From: BRH-c54 sp965284565
GTDB taxonomy: Bacteria > Bacteroidota > Bacteroidia > Flavobacteriales_E > Vicingaceae
DNA length: 64,000 nt
Assembly (NCBI GenBank): GCA_965284565.1
Contig: OZ260100.1
Location: forward strand, 1,736,001 to 1,800,000
Direction of reading: 5' to 3'
The translations under genes were made by a program, and so were the position numbers. Of the stretch, positions 9,513 to 17,871 are shown piece after piece; position 1 is the stretch's first letter, and each line of letters begins with the position of its first letter. Under the pieces are notes generated by a model. It saw nothing but the letters and a program-made list of their open reading frames with translations. It was not told the DNA's origin and made no database searches.

Positions 9513-9721
9513 CCACAACCTCCTCCTGACTTACCTCCATTAGCTCCGGAGGCACCTTCTCGGTATGATTGAAAATTAGTGTCAAACACTTTTATCTTAG
9601 AGTCGGATAGTTTCATATCCTCATCATTTAATGCAGCTTTTTGAAATTCTTTGACAGCAGTGCATGAAGTTACACTTAGTATAGAACCAAGAAGCAATAT
9701 GAATAATTTTGTTGTTTTCAT
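9503..9721 (-). CDS. DUF4266 small lipoprotein with C-terminal Cys-Gly-Cys tail
   Basis: Lipoprotein precursor of 72 residues. The lipobox SVTSC puts the acylated Cys at residue 20, so the mature chain is about 53 residues. It ends in a glycine-rich GGKSGGGCGCN tail with Cys69 and Cys71. Size, lipobox and the CGC ending match DUF4266 proteins. The tail could bind a metal or exchange disulfides with the neighbouring thioredoxin-like protein; that is inference. The gene is tightly coupled to DUF3570 (10-base overlap) and is separated from apbE by 98 bases. Confidence 0.85.
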   Translation of the reverse strand: MKTTKLFILLLGSILSVTSCTAVKEFQKAALNDEDMKLSDSKIKVFDTNFQSYREGASGANGGKSGGGCGCN

Positions 9722-9799
9722 GTGTTTACATTTATTGTTTTTCAGTGGTTACATGGAGCTCATCATGAATAATTATCTTTCTGTGTGACAAATTATTGT

Positions 9800-9816
9800 T
9801 ATGGCTCGTTTCATAT
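9800..9816 (-). repeat. Copy 1 of a 17-base motif upstream of a lipoprotein gene
   Basis: On the minus strand this reads ATATGAAACGAGCCATA, about 80 bases upstream of the DUF4266 start. It differs at one position from 38944-38960, which lies at a similar distance upstream of another lipoprotein gene. It may be a regulatory site or chance. Confidence 0.35.
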
Positions 9817-9819
9817 AAA

Positions 9820-10842
9820 TTAGTTATTAATTTTTGTATTATCAGTATTATAATAGCTTAGTTTAAGTCCTGATGATTTTACAATTTCATCATTATCAGT
9901 TACGATTAAACATTCTATATTTTTTAATTGATTAATTAATTTAACCCCATTTATAGGTCCTAAAATAAAAACAGAAGTTGCTAATGCGTCTGCAATTTCT
10001 GCATCAGGACAAATAATAGTAACACTTTTAGTGCCTGTGGCTGGCCAGCCTGTTTTAGGATTAATTATGTGAGAGTACTTTTTACCATTACTAATAAAAA
10101 ATTTTTCATAATTACCAGAAGTAACTACTGCCATATCGCTAATTATTAACCATCCCATAATTTTATCCTTTTCTTTAGGGTTAGCTATGCCAATGCTCCA
10201 ATCGTTGTTGCTTTCCATTTTTCCCCATGCAATTAAATCTCCGGCAGCATTTACTACTCCATTTGTAATTCCCATCGCTAGCATTTTATTTTTAGCTCTG
10301 TTGGCTGCATATCCTTTTCCAATAGCTCCAAAACCTATTTTCATTCCTTTTTCTTTTAAAAATACAGTAGATTTCTCTCTATCAACAATTATATTTTTGT
10401 AGTTAATTTTTGAAACAGATTTTTTTATTTCTATTTCTGATGGAATGGTGTCTTGTGTTCCATCAAATTGCCATAATTTGTCAACAGAAGCAAATGAAAT
10501 ATCAAAAATACCATCGGTTAAATCAGCTATTTTTTTACTTCTAATTATTAAATCAATTAATTCCGTATCAACCTTTATAGCTTTAATTCCAGCATTATTG
10601 TTAATGGCAGTTGTTTGTGAATTGATATCCCACGAGGAAATAAGCTTTTCTATACGTTTTATTTCAAAAATTGCAGAATCAATACTGTTCATAGCAAGTT
10701 CTTCATCATCAGATACAGCAGTTATTTCAAAACGAGTGCCCATTAATTTTAACGTTTGTTTGTAAGCACTCATTTCTTGTTGAGCATTGCAATAAATTGT
10801 AATTGTTGTAATTAATACAACTAAAAGAAAATACTTTTTCAT
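9820..10842 (-). CDS. apbE: ApbE-type FAD:protein FMN transferase
   Basis: Exported flavin transferase of 340 residues that covalently attaches FMN from FAD to Thr or Ser of target proteins outside the cytoplasm. It has an N-terminal signal (to about residue 21, CNAQ), the MGTRFEIT start of the ApbE fold near residue 35, the GFGAIGKGYAA loop, and the HIINPKTGWPA and DALATSVFILG motifs near the C-terminus. The last of these carries the Mg-binding Asp and Thr. Its start overlaps the stop of the upstream thioredoxin-like gene by one base. No flavinylated substrate with the usual target motif is recognisable next to it. Confidence 0.93.
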   Translation of the reverse strand: MKKYFLLVVLITTITIYCNAQQEMSAYKQTLKLMGTRFEITAVSDDEELAMNSIDSAIFEIKRIEKLISSWDINSQTTAINNNAGIKAIKVDTELIDLIIRSKKIADLTDGIFDISFASVDKLWQFDGTQDTIPSEIEIKKSVSKINYKNIIVDREKSTVFLKEKGMKIGFGAIGKGYAANRAKNKMLAMGITNGVVNAAGDLIAWGKMESNNDWSIGIANPKEKDKIMGWLIISDMAVVTSGNYEKFFISNGKKYSHIINPKTGWPATGTKSVTIICPDAEIADALATSVFILGPINGVKLINQLKNIECLIVTDNDEIVKSSGLKLSYYNTDNTKINN

Positions 10843-11294
10843 TATTTAATTATTTTCTCGATGGTTTTAATAAAAGGTTCTGCTCCACCATCCACATATC
10901 CTGTTTTACCAACTGTTTTACCTGAAGTGTTCAAAATAATAACCAAAGGAAATTCTCCTTCTGGATTAAATTTCTCAGCTAGGGCTTCATTGTGTTTGGT
11001 TTGTTCTTCAGAAAGTTTATTCTTGCTTCTTTGAGGAAAGTCTAATCGTAATAAGATAAATTTATCTTTTGAATAATTTAAAAAAGCATCTGTTGTAAAT
11101 ACAGATTTCTCAAGTCTTATGCAGTTAGCACACCAATCAGAGCCGGAGAAATTCATTAAAATGAGTTTATTTTCTTTTTTAGCTTTTAATAATGCATTTT
11201 CATAGTTTGTTTCCCATTTTTTGGTCTCTTGTGAAAATAGGGTAAAAACACTTAACATCAAGAATGTTAATAATAAGAGTTTTATAGTTCTCAT
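10842..11294 (-). CDS. Periplasmic thioredoxin-like protein (CxxC)
   Basis: Exported thioredoxin-fold protein of 150 residues with an N-terminal signal to about residue 21. The active site GSDWCANC has Cys55 and Cys58, followed by a cis-Pro region at FPLVIIL. The WC-x-x-C context and length resemble thioredoxin_7 / DUF255-like periplasmic proteins. It is the first gene of the module and is translationally coupled to apbE, so it probably keeps thiols of module partners reduced (the CGC lipoprotein is one candidate). Confidence 0.88.
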   Translation of the reverse strand: MRTIKLLLLTFLMLSVFTLFSQETKKWETNYENALLKAKKENKLILMNFSGSDWCANCIRLEKSVFTTDAFLNYSKDKFILLRLDFPQRSKNKLSEEQTKHNEALAEKFNPEGEFPLVIILNTSGKTVGKTGYVDGGAEPFIKTIEKIIK

Positions 11295-11396
11295 TTTTTA
11301 AGGGTTTTGATTTAAATAATTAGGTGTAGAGATGACTGTTCAGTTTATTCTAAACCAACATAATTTTTTGATAAAAATAACTTTATGAAGTTGTTT

Positions 11397-11801
11397 TTAA
11401 ATAGATTGAAAATGAGGGGGACCTCTAAAAGTAAGGTAAAATAAAGAGGTGTTTGTTTTGAAGTTAGGGTTGAATAAATTTAGATAGTTTGAAATAAAGA
11501 GAGGGTATAAATTATTTAATTGAGAAAAATTATAATCAAAAAAAAGAACATGATCAGTATGTTCACTCAAGTCACATTTAGAAAAGTTGGTTTCTTCAAT
11601 TATAAAATCCTCTAAATGTCCTTCGCCAATATCATTACTAGCTAATTCCAAAATGAATTCAAAAAAAATAGAGGAATCAAATTTTTCTAAATAAGTAAAT
11701 AGGTTTTCGGATTCTTTTTTATTATGAGAGTGTGGTATAAAAGAATGTAATAGGATAATTATCCCGGCAAATAGAATAGGTATTTTGGTAAATAATAACA
11801 T
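11397..11801 (-). CDS. Small membrane-anchored His-containing protein (DUF6769-like)
   Basis: Protein of 134 residues with one N-terminal hydrophobic segment followed by an IPHSH motif, a middle region rich in Glu, Asp and Phe, and a C-terminal TFRGPP motif. The layout resembles small Bacteroidota proteins (DUF6769-type) often found next to metal-efflux or TonB genes, where a PHxH stretch follows the membrane segment and an RxPP motif ends the chain. No efflux gene is adjacent here. A good ribosome site (TAAGGAG) lies 11 bases before the ATG. Family assignment is from memory of the pattern only. Confidence 0.6.
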   Translation of the reverse strand: MLLFTKIPILFAGIIILLHSFIPHSHNKKESENLFTYLEKFDSSIFFEFILELASNDIGEGHLEDFIIEETNFSKCDLSEHTDHVLFFDYNFSQLNNLYPLFISNYLNLFNPNFKTNTSLFYLTFRGPPHFQSI

Positions 11802-12186
11802 TATGAATGTGTCTCCTTACAAAATTAATACATTTTGCAATATGAATTTTAAAGTTAACATATTTAGAATCATTATAAACAAATGGTAAGCTTGATTTAT
11901 TTAATTTTTAGCCATACTAATTATAAGTTGAAACATAATTATAGATATTTCTTCCTATTATTTCAATCCTAAAAAATTAACATAAGCATAACTTTGTGTT
12001 AAAAAACATAAAACACTCCTTATTTTTTGTTAAATTTATAATCATAAATACGTAGTATTAGTGTGTAATTAATTAGGGCTGAAAAATATTAATATGTTAA
12101 TAGTATTGAGAAGTAAGAAGTTAGTCATTTAGCGTATAAAAAGAGAAATTTATTTATTATCTGATGCATTATTTTAATCCTAAAAA
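11802..12186. other. AT-rich intergenic region between divergent genes
   Basis: 385 bases with no convincing gene. A TAACTTTG box (11989-11996) fits the Bacteroidota -7 consensus on the plus strand but lacks a clear -33 partner. A near-identical 21-base repeat (ATTATTT[C/T]AATCCTAAAAAAT) occurs at 11957-11977 and again at 12168-12188, where it runs into the next start codon. Confidence 0.6.
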
Positions 12187-12579
12187 ATGAAAAATATAAA
12201 AGTTATGCAAATTAAAAGTTTTCTAAAATTTAGTATTCTTTCTGTATTAATGTTAGGAATGTTTGTTGGTGTTTTAGCACAAGGTGCAAATAAAGATAAT
12301 AGTGCTAAATCATTATTTAAGCGAGCACAAGTTGGCTCAACGTTAACTGTTTTGGCTGATGTTGCTGCTTATGATGAAAATACAATAGGGGCATTAAAAG
12401 ATGATTTATCTAACTACCATGAAAAAATAGTGATGATAGCCATAGATGAAAAAGGCAAAACATTAAAAGTTATTTATACTGAACATATGTTAGTTGAAGA
12501 TTTGCAAAAAACATTTAATAAACACGGGGTTACTTTTAAACCTATTAACAAACCGAATGTCCAATTGGAACAACAATAA
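12187..12579 (+). CDS. Small secreted protein, unknown function
   Basis: Protein of 130 residues (or 124 from the second Met, at 12205, which gives a tidier signal peptide ending at GVLAQ). The mature part has a beta-alpha-beta pattern over about residues 50-115 (STLTVLADVAAY, then KIVMIAIDEKGKTLKVIY and VEDLQKTFNKHGV). That resembles the ferredoxin-like fold of small metal-binding (HMA-type) domains, but the chain has no cysteine, so metal binding of that kind is not supported. It lies 7 bases upstream of the large T9SS surface protein and is probably in one transcript with it. I recognise no family. Confidence 0.75.
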   Translation: MKNIKVMQIKSFLKFSILSVLMLGMFVGVLAQGANKDNSAKSLFKRAQVGSTLTVLADVAAYDENTIGALKDDLSNYHEKIVMIAIDEKGKTLKVIYTEHMLVEDLQKTFNKHGVTFKPINKPNVQLEQQ

Positions 12580-12586
12580 TTTTAGA

Positions 12587-15214
12587 ATGATGAGAAAAAA
12601 TATACTATTAATACTTACTATTTTTTGTTTTTCAACGTTACTAGTTGCTCAATCAAATGATTGTTCATATGGAGGTACAGGATTAACAGTTGGGTCTTCT
12701 TGTACAACAGTTACATTCAACTCCAATAATAATACAGATTATTGGAATTCTGCTTCTGGGTGTGCTGCTGGAGATGATGATGACGCTTGGTGGTGGTTTA
12801 CAGCAACTTCTACTTCAACTACAATAACATATAATTCATCAGATGATGCAATCTTGCATCTTTTTACAGGAACATGCTCTACTACAATGAGTCATATAGC
12901 ATGTGCTGATAATACAATATCGGGAAACGAAACTATAATTTTCTCTACTACAATAGGAACTAATTATGCAATCCGAATACAGCGATACAATAGTAGTAAT
13001 AATATGAGTGGGAATATATGTGTTTATAATACACCTGTAGCAGCAGGTTGTACACCTAATACAACTATTGCTTCTGTGCCTTATATTCAAACAGGATTTA
13101 ATACTGCAGGAGCAGGAGATGATTTTAGTAGTTCGGATGCTTGTGGAAGTAGTTATATGGGTGGAGATGACTATGTTTTTACGTATACTCCAAGTGCAAA
13201 TGAATGTGTAAGTATTGCGTTAACTAATACATCAACATGGGTTGGTGTTTTCTTAACGGATGGTTGTCCAACAACAGGAACTTGCGTTGCGTCTAATACA
13301 AATTCTTCTGGTAATCCTAGTATAAGTAGTGTTAATTTAACAGCTGGAACTACTTACTTTATTACAGTATCTACTTTTCCTTCACCACAAACTACCCCTT
13401 TTGATATTTCTATTACAGCCTGTCCTCCACCACCATCTAACGATGAATGCTCAGGAGCAACTGCTGTAACAGTTAATCCAGATTTAAACTGTGGAAGTGT
13501 TACTCCTGGAACAATAAATTCAGCAACACCATCCTCTCAAGCTAATACTTGTAGTGGGAATGCTAATGATGATGTGTGGTATTCATTTGTAGCAACAGGA
13601 GCTGTTCATACAGTAGATTTACTGAATGTTAGTGGAAGTCCTACTGATATGTATCATTCTGTTTATGCAGGAACATGTGGTTCAATAGGGGTTCCATTGG
13701 TTTGTAGCGATCCAAATAGTAGTAGTGTTACAGGGTTAACACCAGGTAATACTTATTATATTCGTGTGTATTCCTATAGTTCAAATACAGGAGCTACAAC
13801 AACTTTTAATGTTTGTGTAGGGACACCACCACCGCCACCTGCTAATGATGATTGTTCAGGAGCAATAAGCTTAACTATGTCAACAGATGGAAGTTGTAAT
13901 TCGGTTTCTTCAAGTGTTACTGGGGCATACGATTCTGGTATATCATCTGCATGTTTTGGTACTCCTAATGATGATGTTTGGTTTTCATTTGTAGCAACTG
14001 ATGATACTGCTTATGTGGATAGAATTGCAAATTTTGATTCTGAAATTGAGGTGTTTGATGGATGTTCGGGGACTTCAATAGATTGTCAGGATTCCGAATC
14101 ATCACTAATGTTAACTGGATTAACGGTAGGTAATACTTATTATGTTAGAGTTTATTCGTACTCTTCATTTTTGCCCAGTGATGGAGACTTCACAATATGT
14201 GTTTTTGGACCTGCACCTCCACCTGAAAATGACCTGTGCAGTAAAATGCAACCAATCTGTGCGGATAGTCCCTATTCCTTTATAGCGACTGAAGGAGGTG
14301 ATGATGCCAGTACTACAGAGCCTGGGAATGATTACGATTGTTTGTCAACATCACCTAATCCGACTTGGTTTTATTTAGAAATTGATACAGGAGGAGTAAT
14401 GAGTTTTGATATAACAGCTGCTGATGATATTGATTTTGCTCTTTGGGGACCTTATAGTAGTTTGGCTAATGCTCAAGCAGCTTGTGGTTCATTGCCAACG
14501 CCAATAGATTGTAGTTATTCTTCTACAAATATTGAACAAGCAAATGCAAATGTTAGTGCAGGTGATGTGTTTATATTGTTAGTTACTAATTATGCTGATG
14601 TTCAACAGCCGATTACCTTAAACTCTTCATCTGCTAATACAGCTTCAACTGATTGTACTATTCTTCCAATTGAATTAATGAGTTTTGATGCAAATGCTTC
14701 AGAACACGGAAACGAACTTTCGTGGCAAACACTTTCTGAAATAAATAATGACTATTTTATTTTAGAAACATCAAAAGATGCACGAAATTTTCAAGCTATT
14801 GGTAGTGTTAAAGGAGCAGGGAATTCAAATGAATTGTTGCGTTATTATTTAATGGATAAAAATCCAATAGCAAGTATCACTTATTACCGCTTAAAACAAG
14901 TTGATTTTGATGGTAAATTTTCTTATTCTGATATTGTTTCTGTTAGAAGAATAGATGATGGTGAGGTTGTAATTTCTCCCAACCCTGTAAAAAATGTGTT
15001 GAATATTGAACTTAAAACAATTCAAGCAGGAAATTATAATTTTATGGTGGTAGATTTATTAGGAGCGGTAATAGAAAAGAATATACATCTTAATAAAGGT
15101 ACAAACAGTATCAAATTGGACGTATTTGCCGACTTACCTCATGGGTTTTATATGCTTAAAATAGTGGATGAAAATAATATTATTATTACCACTAAAAAAA
15201 TTGTAAAAAACTGA
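12587..15214 (+). CDS. T9SS type A sorted surface protein with PPC-like modules
   Basis: Secreted protein of about 876 residues. A start further upstream in the same frame would overlap the previous gene and bury the signal peptide; the ATGs at 12587 and 12590 place the signal (LLILTIFCFSTLLVAQ) at the N-terminus. About five repeated beta-sandwich modules follow, each with ANDDC or SNDEC, then a DDVWFSFVA-like strand and a GNTYYIRVYSYSS-like strand, joined by Pro-rich linkers; they resemble bacterial pre-peptidase C-terminal domains. After them comes the conserved IELMSFDA...SELNNDYF-type segment before a type A C-terminal sorting domain (SPNPVKN...GFYMLKI...KKIVKN). The T9SS should export it and anchor it on the surface. 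No enzyme domain is visible, so an adhesin or structural role is likely. Confidence 0.88.
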   Translation: MMRKNILLILTIFCFSTLLVAQSNDCSYGGTGLTVGSSCTTVTFNSNNNTDYWNSASGCAAGDDDDAWWWFTATSTSTTITYNSSDDAILHLFTGTCSTTMSHIACADNTISGNETIIFSTTIGTNYAIRIQRYNSSNNMSGNICVYNTPVAAGCTPNTTIASVPYIQTGFNTAGAGDDFSSSDACGSSYMGGDDYVFTYTPSANECVSIALTNTSTWVGVFLTDGCPTTGTCVASNTNSSGNPSISSVNLTAGTTYFITVSTFPSPQTTPFDISITACPPPPSNDECSGATAVTVNPDLNCGSVTPGTINSATPSSQANTCSGNANDDVWYSFVATGAVHTVDLLNVSGSPTDMYHSVYAGTCGSIGVPLVCSDPNSSSVTGLTPGNTYYIRVYSYSSNTGATTTFNVCVGTPPPPPANDDCSGAISLTMSTDGSCNSVSSSVTGAYDSGISSACFGTPNDDVWFSFVATDDTAYVDRIANFDSEIEVFDGCSGTSIDCQDSESSLMLTGLTVGNTYYVRVYSYSSFLPSDGDFTICVFGPAPPPENDLCSKMQPICADSPYSFIATEGGDDASTTEPGNDYDCLSTSPNPTWFYLEIDTGGVMSFDITAADDIDFALWGPYSSLANAQAACGSLPTPIDCSYSSTNIEQANANVSAGDVFILLVTNYADVQQPITLNSSSANTASTDCTILPIELMSFDANASEHGNELSWQTLSEINNDYFILETSKDARNFQAIGSVKGAGNSNELLRYYLMDKNPIASITYYRLKQVDFDGKFSYSDIVSVRRIDDGEVVISPNPVKNVLNIELKTIQAGNYNFMVVDLLGAVIEKNIHLNKGTNSIKLDVFADLPHGFYMLKIVDENNIIITTKKIVKN

Positions 15215-15258
15215 TAAATTTAGAAAATCATTAGCATAGATAAATTTTCTTAAAAGCA

Positions 15259-15289
15259 TTTGTTTAATAAACAAAAAAAGATATCTTTG
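15259..15289 (+). promoter_or_regulatory. Promoter of tRNA-Leu (Bacteroidota sigma type)
   Basis: TTTG at 15259-15262, a 19-base spacer, then TATCTTTG at 15282-15289: an exact fit to the TTTG-N19-TAnnTTTG consensus of the primary sigma factor in Bacteroidota. Transcription would start about 40 bases before the tRNA. Confidence 0.85.
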
Positions 15290-15338
15290 CACTCCTTTTT
15301 TAAGAAGGTTTTAAAGTAAACCTTTATTTAAAAACTTT

Positions 15339-15420
15339 GCGGGTGTGGTGAAATTGGTAGACACGCTAGACTTAGGATCTAGTGCTTCACGGCATGGGGG
15401 TTCGAGTCCCTTCACCCGCA
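15339..15420 (+). tRNA. tRNA-Leu (anticodon UAG)
   Basis: 82 nucleotides with a 7-base acceptor stem (GCGGGTG / CACCCGC) and discriminator A. The anticodon loop CTTAGGA gives anticodon TAG, which reads CUN leucine codons. There is an extended variable arm as in leucine tRNAs and a normal TTCGAGT T-loop. CCA is not encoded. Confidence 0.97.
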
Positions 15421-15449
15421 CAAAATAAGGAGTTGTTCCTTAAAAAAAT

Positions 15450-15481
15450 AAAAGGTATAAGGTTAACCTTATACCTTTTTT
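15450..15481 (+). terminator. Intrinsic terminator after tRNA-Leu
   Basis: A near-perfect palindrome centred in GGTTAACC (arms AAAAGGTATAAGG) followed by a T-run. It ends the tRNA transcript ahead of tig. Confidence 0.9.
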
Positions 15482-15581
15482 AAATTTAGTGAAACTCTAC
15501 TTCTTTTAAGGAGTGGTTAGTTGAATTTATTCCACTGAAAAGGGGAATCTTATCAAGTTATGAAAAATTAAACCTTAATAT

Positions 15582-16940
15582 ATGAACATTACACAAGAAA
15601 AAATTGATGATTTAAATGCAGTTATTAAAGTGCAGTTGAAAGAAGAAGATTATCAAGATAAAGTGGAAAATCAACTTAAAGAATATCGTAAAAAAGCTAG
15701 TGTTCCTGGCTTCAGAAAAGGACATGTGCCAATGGGCATGGTGAAAAAAATGGTAGGAACTAACTTGTTGGTTGACGAATTGAATAAAATTTTATCGGAT
15801 ACTTTACAAGAATATTTGACCAAAGAAAAGCTTGAGGTTTTAGGAAACCCACTTCCTAAAATGGAAGATGATGAAACTATCGATTGGGAAAATCAAAAAG
15901 AATTTGAGTTTAAATACGAAGTTGGATTAGCACCTTCTTTTAAAGTGGATAGTTTAGATAAACTTAAAGTGGATGCCTATAAAATAAAAGTATCTGACAA
16001 AGATGTTCAGAAATATGTTGATGATTTAGCTCGCAGATACGGAAAAATGACTAATCCGGAAGTAGCTGAAAAAGACGATATGGTTTTTGGAAAGTTTGAA
16101 GAATTAGATGGTGAAGGCAAGGTAAAAGAAGGTGGGATTACTAACAGTTCAGTAATTATTATTAATGCTGTTACAGATAAAAACTTACAAAAACAATTAG
16201 TTGGAGCTAAAGCAGGAGATATGTTTGTGGTTGATCCAAAAACTGTTTCTGAACACGAAAGTGACCAAGCACAAGCTATCGGTGTTGATGTAAATGAGTT
16301 GAAAAACATCATCTCTAAATTCAATTATACCGTAGAAAAAGTAAACAGAGTTATTGCATCTGACTTAAACCAAGAATTGTTTGATAAAATTTTTGGAGAA
16401 GGAACAGTAAAATCTGAGAAAGAATTTAGAGATAAAATTGCTGAAGAATTAAACAAAGGATTAATTGCTGATAGCGATAGAAAATTAAAAGCTGATATTC
16501 AAGATGCTTTAATGGATTCGTTAAAATTAAAATTGCCAGATACATTCTTAAAGAAATGGATAAAAGCATCTAACGAAAAACCAATTACTGACGAGCAAAT
16601 TGAATCAGAATATGATATGTATGCTAAAAGCTTACAATGGCAACTAATTGAAAATAAAATTATTGAAGCAAACGAAATTAAAGTTGAATTTGAAGAAGTA
16701 ATTGACTACACTAAAGGGTTGTTGACTCAGCAAATGCAAAGCATGGGAATGCCTACAAATGATGATGAACAATTAACCCAAACAGCTCAAAGCGTACTTC
16801 AAAATCAAGAAGAAGCTAGAAAAATTTACGGAATGTTATACGATTCTAAATTAATGGACTTGTATAAATCAACCTGTAAATTGAAAGAAAAAGAAGTCTC
16901 TTTAGAAGAGTTTGAAAAGCTTTTAGCTAAACAGAAATAA
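15582..16940 (+). CDS. tig: Trigger factor, ribosome-associated chaperone
   Basis: Protein of 452 residues that binds at the ribosome exit tunnel and shields nascent chains. The N-terminal ribosome-binding domain carries the signature VPGFRKGHVPM at about residues 41-51. The central region (about 150-240) corresponds to the PPIase-like domain, and the rest is the helical chaperone body, rich in Lys, Glu and Gln. Length is normal for the phylum. The gene has its own terminator, so it is transcribed separately from clpP. Confidence 0.96.
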   Translation: MNITQEKIDDLNAVIKVQLKEEDYQDKVENQLKEYRKKASVPGFRKGHVPMGMVKKMVGTNLLVDELNKILSDTLQEYLTKEKLEVLGNPLPKMEDDETIDWENQKEFEFKYEVGLAPSFKVDSLDKLKVDAYKIKVSDKDVQKYVDDLARRYGKMTNPEVAEKDDMVFGKFEELDGEGKVKEGGITNSSVIIINAVTDKNLQKQLVGAKAGDMFVVDPKTVSEHESDQAQAIGVDVNELKNIISKFNYTVEKVNRVIASDLNQELFDKIFGEGTVKSEKEFRDKIAEELNKGLIADSDRKLKADIQDALMDSLKLKLPDTFLKKWIKASNEKPITDEQIESEYDMYAKSLQWQLIENKIIEANEIKVEFEEVIDYTKGLLTQQMQSMGMPTNDDEQLTQTAQSVLQNQEEARKIYGMLYDSKLMDLYKSTCKLKEKEVSLEEFEKLLAKQK

Positions 16941-16945
16941 GTGTT

Positions 16946-16979
16946 AAATGCCTCGATTGTTAATCGGGGCATTTTTTTT
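16946..16979 (+). terminator. Intrinsic terminator after tig
   Basis: Thirteen-base arms (AAATGCCTCGATT against AATCGGGGCATTT, one G-T pair) with a 3-base loop, followed by a run of eight T. Confidence 0.93.
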
Positions 16980-17068
16980 ATAATTTTTTGTAAAAAAAGA
17001 GAGAAATCATTTCTAAAATACTATCTTAGATGACTATTTTTACAAACCAATTCTAAAACCAAAAAAAT

Positions 17069-17743
17069 ATGTTCAATAAAGACGAATTCAGAAAATATGC
17101 AACCAAGCATGTAGGCATAAGCAGTACGGTTTATGACCAATATCAATCTATTTATGCAGATTATATTTCTCCAACAATTATTGAAGAAAGACAGTTAAAT
17201 GTTGCATCAATGGATGTTTTTTCAAGATTAATGATGGATAGAATTATTTTCTTGGGAACAGGAATAAATGATTATGTTTCTAACATTATACAAGCTCAGT
17301 TGTTATTTTTAGAATCTGTAGATGCTAAAAAAGACATCCAAATATATTTAAACTCACCGGGTGGTGGTGTTTATGCAGGTTTAGGTATTTATGATACCAT
17401 GCAATACATTTCTCCGGATGTAGCAACCATTTGTACCGGAATGGCAGCTTCTATGGGAGCAGTATTGTTATGTGCAGGAGCTGACGGTAAAAGAACAGCT
17501 TTACCTCACTCTAGAGTGATGATTCACCAACCTTTAGGTGGAGCTCAAGGTCAGGCATCTGATATTGAAATTACAGCAAGAGAAATTATGAAGTTGAAAA
17601 AAGAATTATACGATATTATTTCAAAACATTCAGGGCAATCTTATGAAAAAGTGGAGCAAGATAGTGATAGAGATTATTGGATGATAGCCTCAGAAGCTAA
17701 AGAATACGGAATGATTGATGAAGTATTAGTAAGAGAAAAATAA
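17069..17743 (+). CDS. clpP: ClpP, ATP-dependent Clp protease proteolytic subunit
   Basis: Serine peptidase of family S14, 224 residues, which forms the tetradecameric proteolytic barrel fed by ClpX or ClpA/C. The nucleophile Ser lies in GMAASMGA (near residue 128), the His in RVMIHQPLGG (near 153), and the catalytic Asp follows further on. Oxyanion and head-handle motifs (NSPGGGVYAGL) are present. The order tig-clpP is the common one, but clpX does not follow; a repeat-bearing gap and eno do. Confidence 0.97.
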   Translation: MFNKDEFRKYATKHVGISSTVYDQYQSIYADYISPTIIEERQLNVASMDVFSRLMMDRIIFLGTGINDYVSNIIQAQLLFLESVDAKKDIQIYLNSPGGGVYAGLGIYDTMQYISPDVATICTGMAASMGAVLLCAGADGKRTALPHSRVMIHQPLGGAQGQASDIEITAREIMKLKKELYDIISKHSGQSYEKVEQDSDRDYWMIASEAKEYGMIDEVLVREK

Positions 17744-17745
17744 GT

Positions 17746-17777
17746 AAGCCCACCCCAACCCTCCCGAAGGGAGGGAG
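17746..17777 (+). repeat. REP-like GC-rich repeat, copy 1
   Basis: About 32 bases (AAGCCCACCCCAACCCTCCC and then GAAGGGAGGG), far richer in GC than its surroundings, with a short internal hairpin around CCCTCCCGAAGGGAGGG. It is a diverged, inverted match to 17872-17905. Confidence 0.75.
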
Positions 17778-17871
17778 TCATAGTCCATAATGTTATTAAA
17801 AGATGTGGATTATTTCTATTGAAGATTAGGGAAATTGAAAAAAATGTTTATTTAAAAAAATATAATCTAGC

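Noticed and set aside
12494..12586. In-frame extension of the T9SS surface protein into the gene before it
   Set aside because: It overlaps the preceding gene by 86 bases and would place 31 residues ahead of a clear signal peptide.
15421..15581. Possible small RNA between tRNA-Leu and tig
   Set aside because: The only clear structure is the tRNA terminator; no promoter of the Bacteroidota type lies between it and tig that would make a separate short transcript.
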